Below are positions 1-7,497 of a stretch of 7,497 nucleotides of DNA, in pieces. The translations under genes were made by a program, and so were the position numbers. The notes below the pieces were generated by a model. The model searched no databases and was not told the origin of the DNA. It saw nothing but the letters and a program-made list of their open reading frames with translations. Numbering within the stretch: the stretch's first letter is position 1; each line of letters begins with the position of its first letter. The DNA is from Bacillota bacterium (lineage in GTDB: Bacteria > Bacillota > Clostridia > Oscillospirales > Ruminococcaceae): positions 1 through 7,497 of the forward strand of contig JAEXZK010000113.1 in NCBI GenBank assembly GCA_023451415.1, in the 5' to 3' direction.

Positions 1-1
1 C

Positions 2-118
2 ACCAACGTCTACGTCTGCGAGATCTGCGGCTTTGTCTATGTGGGGGACACGCCTCCTGAAATATGCCCCATCTGCAAAGTCCCCAAAATGAAGCTGGCC
101 AAGCTGCAAAGGAGGTAA
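2..118 (+). CDS. C-terminal rubredoxin-like domain of a truncated protein, probably rubrerythrin-like
   Basis: Only the last 38 codons are present; the 5' end lies before the window. The frame starting at base 2 reads through two paired-cysteine knuckles, CEIC near the start and CPIC 13 residues later, then a basic tail ending in Arg-Arg and TAA at 116-118. Four cysteines with this spacing and the GFVYVGDTPPEICPIC context are typical of the rubredoxin-like Fe(Cys)4 domain at the C-terminus of rubrerythrins, which reduce peroxide in anaerobes. Some flavin reductases and nitroreductases carry the same tail, so the parent protein is not certain. The final codons AGG AGG also form the ribosome binding site of the next gene, which starts four bases after the stop, so the two are surely co-transcribed. 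The domain call is firm; the rubrerythrin call is inference from the domain and its ferredoxin neighbour. Confidence 0.75.
   Translation, partial: TNVYVCEICGFVYVGDTPPEICPICKVPKMKLAKLQRR
108..115 (+). promoter_or_regulatory. Ribosome binding site for the ferredoxin-rubredoxin gene
   Basis: AAAGGAGG lies seven bases before the ATG at 123 and is built from the last codons of the upstream gene. It is a near-perfect anti-16S match with ideal spacing, and it fixes the start of the downstream gene at 123. Confidence 0.85.
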
Positions 119-122
119 CGAA

Positions 123-743
123 ATGTACGCTGTAAGAAACATCAGGCTCTGTACCAAGGATTGTCTTTGCCTTTACGTCTGCCCCACCGGGGCCACCGAC
201 ACCGAGAACGGCCAGGTGGATGCCTCCAAATGCACCGGCTGCGGCATCTGCGCCGGCGCCTGCCCTTCCGGAGCCATCTCCATGGTTCCGGACAAGTTCC
301 CGCCACAGCAGCCCAAGGCTCCCGGCGTCAGGGCGTCTGTGGCCGCCCTGGCCAGAAGCAAGGCGGCGCAGGAAAAGCTGGCGGCGCAGATCGCTTCCCA
401 GACGGAGGATCCTGTGCTGCGGCAGCTGGCCGAGGCGGTAAGCCGTTCCAACCGTCTCATGGCCGAGGACCTCCTCCGGGAGGCGGGATATATGCTGCCC
501 CAGAGTGCCAACACCCACGCCCTCCTCCTTGCCCTGCTGGAGGGCCCGCACGGCCCGGACTTCCCCAGGGATGCGGTGGAACGCCTGCTGGAGCTGATCC
601 AGCCCAATGAGGCTGTCGTGCCCAAGGCCGAAAAATGGCGCTGCATGGTCTGCGGTTATATCCACGAGGGGCCCCTGCCCCGGGATTTCCAGTGCCCCCG
701 GTGCGGTCAGCCTGCTTCTGTCTTCCGGAAGCTGGAGGACTGA
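123..743 (+). CDS. Ferredoxin-rubredoxin fusion protein (4Fe-4S binding)
   Basis: This 206-residue cytoplasmic iron protein is probably an electron carrier. Residues 1-55 form a two-cluster ferredoxin. The second site is canonical (C37, C40, C43, C47 followed by Pro). The first has the spacing CX3CXCX3CP (C10, C14, C16, C20) instead of CX2CX2CX3CP. Residues about 57-165 contain no cysteine and look helical and charged, with a proline-rich link at 57-67. Residues 171-206 are a rubredoxin-like domain with C174/C177 and C191/C194 and the usual CGYIHEG context. The ATG at 123 has a strong ribosome binding site. The gene follows a rubredoxin-domain gene by four bases, and a terminator ends the operon. 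A role in passing electrons to a rubrerythrin-type peroxidase is inferred from the domains and neighbour. The helical middle matches no domain I can name. Confidence 0.85.
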   Translation: MYAVRNIRLCTKDCLCLYVCPTGATDTENGQVDASKCTGCGICAGACPSGAISMVPDKFPPQQPKAPGVRASVAALARSKAAQEKLAAQIASQTEDPVLRQLAEAVSRSNRLMAEDLLREAGYMLPQSANTHALLLALLEGPHGPDFPRDAVERLLELIQPNEAVVPKAEKWRCMVCGYIHEGPLPRDFQCPRCGQPASVFRKLED

Positions 744-756
744 CTTCCCCCGCCCG

Positions 757-786
757 GCCCCCGTCCTCCAAGGGCGGGGGCTTTTC
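757..786 (+). terminator. Rho-independent terminator of the rubredoxin/ferredoxin operon
   Basis: GCCCCCGTCC at 757-766 pairs with GGGCGGGGGC at 772-781 to give a 10-bp stem (one T-G wobble) with a five-base loop, followed directly by TTTTCT. It starts 13 bases after the stop codon of the ferredoxin-rubredoxin gene. GC-rich stem, small loop and T run are all as expected. Confidence 0.88.
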
Positions 787-788
787 TA

Positions 789-818
789 TTGAACCGGGGA
801 TGAGAGATATGGTACACT
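789..818 (+). promoter_or_regulatory. Candidate promoter of the PHP phosphoesterase gene
   Basis: TTGAAC at 789-794 resembles a -35 box (TTGACA). It is followed after 18 bases by TACACT at 813-818 as -10, with TG at 810-811 giving an extended -10 (TGNTACACT). The site lies just after the upstream terminator and about 30 bases before the ribosome binding site, where a promoter is needed. The hexamers are imperfect, so this is a prediction from sequence only. Confidence 0.5.
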
Positions 819-854
819 AACCCTGAGATATTTTAAAAAACGGAGGACCCTTTT

Positions 855-1700
855 GTGGAAAAACGCATTGACCTTCACGCCCACACCACCGCTTCCGACG
901 GCACCCTCAGCCCCACGGCCCTGGTGGAGCTGGCCGCCGCCCAAGGGCTGGCCGCACTGGCGGTCACCGATCACGACACCGTAGACGGCCTGGAGGAAGC
1001 CCTGTCCGCCGGGGAGCGCCTGGGGGTGGAGGTGGTGCCCGGCATCGAGCTCAACTCCCTGTACGGGGAGCTTCAGGTGCATGTGGTTGGTCTTTATATT
1101 CGCCCCCAAAGCCGCCCCTTGGGAGAATTTCTCCGCCAGCGGGCGGCCTGCCGCCACCGCCGCAACCGGGAGATGATCCGCCGCCTGGCCGCAGCAGGGG
1201 TGGGCATTTCCTGGGGAGAGGTGGAAGCCCTTGCCGCCGGCACCGTCACCCGGGGGCATATCGCCCACCTCCTGGTGGCAAAGGGCCTGGCCCCGGATCT
1301 GGGCGGGGCCATCGCCGCCTGGCTGGCCAAGGGGCGGCCTGGCTATGTGCGGATGGAGGGCGCGACCCCCGCCGAGTGCATCCAGGCCATCCACGGGGCC
1401 GGGGGGCTTGCTTTTGTGGCCCATCCCAATCAGATCCTCCGCAGGGACCCGGATTCCTCCGCCGCCATCTGCCGCCGGGTGCTCCTGGCCGGGGCGGACG
1501 GCCTGGAGACCCGGTACTGCCAGTTTGATGACGGCTGGCGGGCCCGCGCCGAGGCCTTGGCCCGGGAACTGGGCGTCCTGCGCTCCGGGGGCAGCGACTT
1601 CCACGGCGCCCTCAGGCCCGGCCTTGACCTGGGCGTCGGGTATGGGGGCCTTGAGGTGCCCTATTCCTATCTGGAGGCTATCAAAGCAGCCCGGCCATAG
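855..1700 (+). CDS. PHP domain metal-dependent phosphoesterase
   Basis: This 281-residue cytoplasmic enzyme belongs to the PHP family that includes the TrpH/YciV type (RNase AM, 3',5'-nucleoside bisphosphate phosphatase). The start is GTG at 855, set by GGAGGA at 842-847 eight bases upstream. The usual metal ligands are all visible in order: H8 and H10 in DLHAHT, D15, H40 in TDHDT, E65 in PGIEL, H76, H190 in AHP, and D248/H250 in GGSDFHG. Residues about 85-180 form the helical insertion typical of this subfamily, and the length matches the usual roughly 280 residues. It is therefore expected to be active, binding two or three metal ions. Exact substrate is not readable from sequence; a phosphorylated nucleotide or short RNA end is likely from family knowledge. 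It stands alone between two terminators, so it is probably monocistronic. Confidence 0.9.
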   Translation: MEKRIDLHAHTTASDGTLSPTALVELAAAQGLAALAVTDHDTVDGLEEALSAGERLGVEVVPGIELNSLYGELQVHVVGLYIRPQSRPLGEFLRQRAACRHRRNREMIRRLAAAGVGISWGEVEALAAGTVTRGHIAHLLVAKGLAPDLGGAIAAWLAKGRPGYVRMEGATPAECIQAIHGAGGLAFVAHPNQILRRDPDSSAAICRRVLLAGADGLETRYCQFDDGWRARAEALARELGVLRSGGSDFHGALRPGLDLGVGYGGLEVPYSYLEAIKAARP

Positions 1701-1787
1701 GTCTCCTTCTCCGCCGGCGCCGGTTTTGCCCACCGGAAGGTCATGCGGCGTTTCTCGGTGGAGGGAAGGGCCGCCGGCAAGGCGGGC

Positions 1788-1819
1788 AAAGCGCCCGGAT
1801 CAGACGATCCGGGCGCTTT
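1788..1819. terminator. Bidirectional terminator between convergent genes
   Basis: AAAGCGCCCGGATC at 1788-1801 and GATCCGGGCGCTTT at 1806-1819 are a perfect 14-bp inverted repeat with a four-base loop (AGAC). It lies between the + strand PHP gene (stop at 1700) and the - strand tctC gene (stop at 1827-1829). The flanking A and T runs sit in the stem ends, so each strand ends in CGCTTT; on the + strand TTTAT follows. The T runs are short, so efficiency may be moderate, more so on the - strand. The 87 bases from 1701 to 1787 hold no gene that I can support. Confidence 0.8.
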
Positions 1820-1826
1820 ATCGTCG

Positions 1827-2830
1827 TTATGATCCGGCGGCGGGGGAAAGGCCGACGTCACCCAGCAGCCGGGCGTACTGAGCGTCCATCTCCTCCAGGA
1901 ACTTGCCAAACTCCCGGCTTCCGGCATAATCCATTTCCCAGCCGTACTTGGTGCAGGCTTCTTCCCATTGGGGAGTTTTTACCATCTCCTCCAGGACCCC
2001 TTCCCAAAATTCCAGGGCCTCCGGGGACATATCCTTGGGGCCGAAGAGCCCCCGCCAGTTGTAAAAGGTGGCGTCTATCCCCTGTTCCACGCAGGTGGGC
2101 ATTTCTGCCACGATGCCGCTGCCCACCCGTTTTTCTGCCGTAATGGCCAATACCCGCAGATCCCCGCTTTCCACCAGGCCCACGGCGTCGCTGATGCCGG
2201 TGGTGACCAGGTCCACATTGCCTCCGATGAGCTGGGCCACCGCCGCGCTGTCCTGGAAGCCCAGGTAACGGATCTCGTCCAGCCGGGGGACTCCTGCGGC
2301 ATGGGCTGCCTGGAGGAACTGGACATGATCCATGGATCCCGCCGCGGAGGTTCCGCCTATGGTGATGGAGGCGGGGTCCTCCTTCAGCTTTTCCATGACG
2401 TCCCAGATGGTGTGGTAGGGGGAATCTGTCCCCACCACAAAGCACCCGTAATCGGTAATGAGCCGGGCGATGGGGGTGGTGTTGTCCCGGTAGTTGAGGT
2501 CAGTGGAGCCGTTGAGGTTGATCAGGCAGAGAGGCGGGGAGTAGATGGCAATGACATCATCGGCGCCTGCCTTTTCCGCCAGATACTCCAGGGCCACGCC
2601 GCCCCCGCCCCCGGCCTTGTTGGTGATGGGCAGGGGCACCCGGACCAGTCCGGTGTCCTCCAGGCACCTGGCCACCGAGCGGATGGTCAGGTCATACCCG
2701 CTTCCGGCGCCCGCCGGAGCGACAAATTCCACCGCCGTCCGGGGGTACGCCGCCTCGGGGGCAGGGATGGCCGCAGGGCCGCAGGCGGCAAGGACCGCCA
2801 GGAGCAGCCCTGCCGCCAAAACCGTCCGTT

Positions 2831-2834
<4 letters not shown>
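1827..2834 (-). CDS. tctC: TctC/Bug-family substrate-binding lipoprotein of a tripartite tricarboxylate transporter
   Basis: This 335-residue extracytoplasmic receptor captures a carboxylate substrate and hands it to the TctA/TctB permease. It has a basic start, a hydrophobic stretch (residues 5-17) and a lipobox LAAC with C18 as the lipid-anchored residue, then an Ala/Pro-rich linker. Mature-domain features typical of the family are VEFVAPAGAGSGYDLT (35-50), with D48 in the usual ligand-loop place, the glycine-rich NKAGGGGGVAL (72-82), and PTCVEQGID followed by the W-R-G motif at 260-262. The length is normal for TctC. The start overlaps the stop of the hybrid kinase gene as ATGA, with GGAGG six bases before the ATG, so the two are translationally coupled. 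Lying after the kinase rather than beside tctA/tctB is unusual. Many family members bind citrate, other di- or tricarboxylates or amino acids; the substrate cannot be named from sequence. Confidence 0.9.
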
Positions 2835-5095
<2,261 letters not shown>

Positions 5096-5127
5096 GCCGC
5101 CCCCGCCTTCCTCAACCTGTTTTCCTT

Positions 5128-5136
5128 ATCATATCA
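5128..5136 (-). promoter_or_regulatory. Candidate extended -10 promoter for the kinase-tctC pair
   Basis: Read on the - strand, TGATATGAT gives a TGN extension followed by TATGAT (one mismatch to TATAAT). It lies about 33 bases before the kinase ATG, in the 90-base gap after the small zinc-ribbon gene. No good -35 box is seen 17 bases upstream. An extended -10 can work without one, but this remains a weak call from sequence alone. Confidence 0.35.
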
Positions 5137-5185
5137 TGTTTCAACGTCCGGCGGAAGCCCATCCGCCTTCCTTCCCCGGGAAATC

Positions 5186-5422
5186 CTATGGATTCAGCTC
5201 CCCGGAGCAGGACGGGCAGCGTGCGCCCCGGAACAGCGGCCGCTTCATATCCAAGGGATGCCGGCACAAAGGGCAGCGGTACAGGTTCTTTTCCAGGATC
5301 CAGGCCCCCAGCAGCATACACAGGCCCGCCACCCAGCTGCCCGCCACCACAAAGAACAGCCCCGTGACCACCGCGGCGGCACAGACCGGTTTGACCGCCT
5401 TCAGCGGCAGTTTCCATTTCAT
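5186..5422 (-). CDS. Small membrane protein with C-terminal zinc ribbon, function unknown
   Basis: This 78-residue protein has two hydrophobic segments (about 12-27 and 30-43) split by a short Gly-Ser-Trp turn, then a zinc-ribbon-like tail with C50/C53 and C69/C72 (CPLC and CPSC, 15 residues between the pairs). The basic start and the turn suggest a helical hairpin with both ends in the cytoplasm, which would place the metal site inside. The start is well supported: AAAAAGGAGG lies seven bases upstream of the ATG. It sits between tctA and the kinase gene on the same strand, so it may belong to the transport operon, although the 116-base gap to tctA allows a separate unit. I do not recognise a named family. 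Four cysteines in this pattern could also hold iron. That it is a real gene is likely; its role is open. Confidence 0.75.
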   Translation of the reverse strand: MKWKLPLKAVKPVCAAAVVTGLFFVVAGSWVAGLCMLLGAWILEKNLYRCPLCRHPLDMKRPLFRGARCPSCSGELNP

Positions 5423-5511
5423 CCCTTTTCCTCCTTTTTAAAGCAGGGAGCGGGCTTTATCACCGGCCCGACGCCAACAACAATCCCGCTCCCGTTTCTT
5501 ATTTTCTGTTG

Positions 5512-5528
5512 TCCGGCCCCCGGCCGGA
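5512..5528 (-). other. Hairpin just downstream of tctA
   Basis: TCCGGCC and GGCCGGA form a perfect 7-bp stem with a three-base loop, starting 10 bases after the tctA stop. In the - direction it is followed by AACAGAAAAT, so it lacks the T run of an intrinsic terminator. It could slow decay of the tctBA message or partly stop transcription. The remaining bases between here and the small gene (5423-5511) hold only that gene's ribosome binding site. Confidence 0.45.
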
Positions 5529-5538
5529 TGGGGCGTTT

Positions 5539-7056
5539 TTACGCAGCGGCCTTTTGTTCTCTGCGCTTCTTCAGATAGGGCTTTACCACGGGGCTCAGCA
5601 GCACGATGACGCAGATCAGCAGGATCACGCCGGTGATGGGCCGCAGGGCGATGTTGCCGAAGGCCTGCCACAGGTTGGCGCCATCCGCGATGGTGACGGC
5701 CCGGCGGAGGTTGGATTCACAGATGACGCCCAGGACCAGGCCCAGGATCATGGCCGAGCTGTTGAACTTGCAGGTGGCAAAGATGAAGCCCACCAGGCCC
5801 GAAATGGCCATGAGAATGACGTCCACAGCAGTGTTCTTGGTGGCATAGGCTCCAATGGTAGCCATCATGATGATGGTGGGGCCCAGGATGCTGTATGGAA
5901 TCTTGAGGATCTTGACAAAAATCTTAGCAATAATGATGGCGGCAAAAACCATGATGATGTTGGACACAAACATGGAGGCGAAGGTGGCCGCCAGGAACTG
6001 GGGCTGCTCGATGAGGAGGAGGGGGCCCATGGTCACGCCCTTGAGCACCAGGGCGGACATCATCACCGCGGCCGCGTTGCCGCCGGGGATGCCCAGGGAA
6101 AGCAGGGGGACCATGGAGCCGCCGGTGGCGGCGTTGTTGCCGGTCTCAGGGGCGGCCACGCCGTCGATGCAGCCGGTGCCGAATTTTTCGGGGTGTTTGG
6201 AAAGCTTGACCTCGGTGGAGTAGCAGAGGAAAGCGGCGATGGTGGCGCCCGCGCCGGGGAGAATACCCACGATGGTGCCCAGGACGGCGCAACGGGCGAT
6301 CACCCATTTTACCGACAGGATCTCCCTTATGCTGGGCATTTTGGCGGACATGGAGCCGCTGCCGTCTACCGCGGTGAGCTTGGATGGCTTGTTGGTCTGC
6401 TTGAGGACTTCAGCCACGGCGAAAAAGCCGATCATCACCGGGATCATCTCGATGCCGGAGGTGAGAAACCGGGTGCCGAAGGTCATCCGGGGCACGCCCA
6501 GCAGGGGGTCCAGGCCGATGCAGGCCAGCACCAGGCCCAGGACGCCGGAGATGAGGGTACGGCAGATGTTGTCGGTCTCCAGGCTGGTGAGGATGGACAG
6601 GCCCATGAAGGAAACGGCAAAGAGCTCTGCAGGGCCGAAGCTAAGTGCGATCTGGGTCAGCTGGGGGCTGAGCAGGAGCATGCAGATTGCGGAAAACATG
6701 CCGCCGATGGCGGAGCAGATCAGCTGGATGCCCAGGGCCTTGCCCGCCTCTCCCCGCTGGGCCATGGGGTAGCCGTCATAGGTGGTGGGGGCACTGGAGG
6801 GTACGCCGGGGATCTTGAAGAGGATTGCGGTCATCCCGCCGCCGGTGATGGAGGCGCAGTAGGTGGCCACCAGGAAGGCGATGGCGCTGACCGGATCCAT
6901 GGTGTAGGTAAAGGTGATGCCCAGGGTGACGGCCATGGTGGCGCTGACGCCGGGCAGGGCGCCAAAGATGGTGCCCAGGAAAACCGCCAGGATGATGAGC
7001 AGGAACATCTTGGGTGCAAAGACCACCGACATACCGCTGGCTAACAATTCAAACAT
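5539..7056 (-). CDS. tctA: TctA-family large permease subunit of a tripartite tricarboxylate transporter
   Basis: This 505-residue integral membrane protein is the large channel subunit of a TTT carboxylate uptake system driven by an ion gradient. Diagnostic motifs are GALPGVSATMAVTLG (32-46), ITGGGMTAILFKIPGVPSSA (70-89), a second copy of the first motif as GILPGAGATIAAFL (264-277), and GVAAPETGNNAATGGSMV (299-316) followed by LGIPGG (321-326). The two motif sets are the internal duplication known for this family. About ten to twelve hydrophobic segments run through the protein, and it ends in a basic tail (KKRREQKAAA). The length is normal. AAAGGAGG precedes the ATG, and tctB ends 15 bases upstream, so tctB and tctA are one operon. 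The partner lipoprotein tctC is two genes downstream. The substrate is not known. Confidence 0.95.
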   Translation of the reverse strand: MFELLASGMSVVFAPKMFLLIILAVFLGTIFGALPGVSATMAVTLGITFTYTMDPVSAIAFLVATYCASITGGGMTAILFKIPGVPSSAPTTYDGYPMAQRGEAGKALGIQLICSAIGGMFSAICMLLLSPQLTQIALSFGPAELFAVSFMGLSILTSLETDNICRTLISGVLGLVLACIGLDPLLGVPRMTFGTRFLTSGIEMIPVMIGFFAVAEVLKQTNKPSKLTAVDGSGSMSAKMPSIREILSVKWVIARCAVLGTIVGILPGAGATIAAFLCYSTEVKLSKHPEKFGTGCIDGVAAPETGNNAATGGSMVPLLSLGIPGGNAAAVMMSALVLKGVTMGPLLLIEQPQFLAATFASMFVSNIIMVFAAIIIAKIFVKILKIPYSILGPTIIMMATIGAYATKNTAVDVILMAISGLVGFIFATCKFNSSAMILGLVLGVICESNLRRAVTIADGANLWQAFGNIALRPITGVILLICVIVLLSPVVKPYLKKRREQKAAA

Positions 7057-7071
7057 AGTTGTTCCTCCTTT

Positions 7072-7497
7072 CTATATCCTGGGAACCAGGGATTCCACAA
7101 ACAGGGCGAAGTCCCGCAGGAAGGGCACCTGGCCCCGGGGAAGCATGACGCCCAGGAGGACCGCAAAGCCTATGTAGAGGATGAGGGTGATGACCAGAGC
7201 GGACCCGATAAGGATCAGGGGGCGGCGTTCCCCCAGCAGGATGCCATAGGCCACGAGAAAGACAACGCTGGTGACCATGAAGCCGATGGGCTCGTACATC
7301 AGGGCCATCGTCATTACCATCACCATGCCAAAGAACAGCTTGCCCCGGAAAAAGTTTATGGTCTGTGTCCCCAGGCTGCCGAAAGCCGCGGCAATCTCCT
7401 GCCGGGGGTTGTTCTTGAAGTACTTGAAAATATTCCAGCAAAGGGCGATCATGAGGATTACCAGCAGGCCCTGGGGCCACTGCTCGGCCCCCAGTTC
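7072..7497 (-). CDS. tctB: TctB-family small permease subunit, 5' end outside the window
   Basis: This is the small membrane subunit that pairs with TctA. The frame remains open to the window edge with no stop, so 142 codons are visible and the true start lies further right. An ATG at 7452 would give 126 residues but is probably internal: the codons before it read ELGAEQWPQGLLVIL, which fits the loop and start of the second helix in TctB proteins, and there is no good ribosome binding site there. Downstream are a long polar link, then three hydrophobic stretches, with MYEPIGFMVTSVVFLVAYG and the ending LGVMLPRG that are typical of TctB. Family members have about 150-180 residues and four helices; the first helix is missing here. 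It ends 15 bases before tctA, and the operon promoter must lie outside the window. Confidence 0.88.
   Translation of the reverse strand, partial: ELGAEQWPQGLLVILMIALCWNIFKYFKNNPRQEIAAAFGSLGTQTINFFRGKLFFGMVMVMTMALMYEPIGFMVTSVVFLVAYGILLGERRPLILIGSALVITLILYIGFAVLLGVMLPRGQVPFLRDFALFVESLVPRI

Noticed and set aside
1714..1727. Palindrome CCGGCGCCGG followed by TTTT after the PHP gene
   Set aside because: The palindrome leaves no loop, so it cannot form a normal terminator hairpin. The 14-bp repeat at 1788-1819 is a far better terminator.
786..1733. A 315-codon open frame on the - strand over the PHP gene
   Set aside because: Its product is Gly/Pro/Ala/His-rich without a domain, and the + strand frame carries all PHP metal ligands.
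5140..5170. Small inverted repeat GGCGGA/TCCGCC downstream of the zinc-ribbon gene
   Set aside because: The stem is only six base pairs and has no T run in the - direction, so it is too weak to call a terminator.
5509..7044. A 511-codon open frame on the + strand, antisense to tctA
   Set aside because: The product is a Gly/His/Asp/Ala-rich low-complexity chain, the usual complement of a hydrophobic membrane protein gene in GC-rich DNA. The tctA frame is certain from its motifs.

Overview
The window looks like chromosomal DNA of an anaerobic, GC-rich Gram-positive bacterium, most likely a gut Clostridia member of the Oscillospiraceae type. This is inferred from strong AGGAGG-type ribosome binding sites, high GC, rubredoxin/ferredoxin oxygen-defence proteins, a Gram-positive-style lipoprotein receptor, and a tripartite tricarboxylate transporter (TTT) of the kind common in that group. 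The taxonomic call comes from style and protein character only. No rRNA, tRNA, CRISPR array, insertion sequence or phage gene was seen.

Left part (1-786, + strand): the 3' end of a gene with a C-terminal rubredoxin-like domain (probably rubrerythrin or a similar oxygen-defence protein) is followed four bases later by a 206-residue protein. That protein fuses a two-cluster ferredoxin, a helical middle and a C-terminal rubredoxin. The two genes form the end of an operon closed by a strong intrinsic terminator at 757-786. They are best read as an electron-transfer pair for detoxifying oxygen or peroxide.

Second part (787-1826, + strand): a single PHP-family metal-dependent phosphoesterase gene (GTG start) has its own candidate promoter. 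A perfect 14-bp inverted repeat follows and probably terminates both this gene and the convergent gene to its right.

Right part (1827-7497, all - strand): a TTT uptake locus read from right to left in the order tctB (5' end outside the window), tctA, a small two-helix membrane zinc-ribbon protein, a membrane hybrid histidine kinase with an extracytoplasmic sensor and a C-terminal receiver, and last a tctC-type lipoprotein. TctA and TctB form the membrane permease and TctC captures the substrate outside the membrane. The kinase stop and tctC start overlap as ATGA, so receptor and kinase are translationally coupled. This suggests the receptor also reports substrate to the kinase. No DNA-binding response regulator lies in the window, so the output of the kinase is unknown. 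The small zinc-ribbon protein is the least explained gene here.

Nearly every base is accounted for by these genes or by short intergenic gaps (longest about 125 bases). I see no strong case for a wholly new system. The points most worth checking are the receptor-kinase coupling, the missing output regulator, the small zinc-ribbon protein, and the unusual first cluster motif of the ferredoxin-rubredoxin protein.
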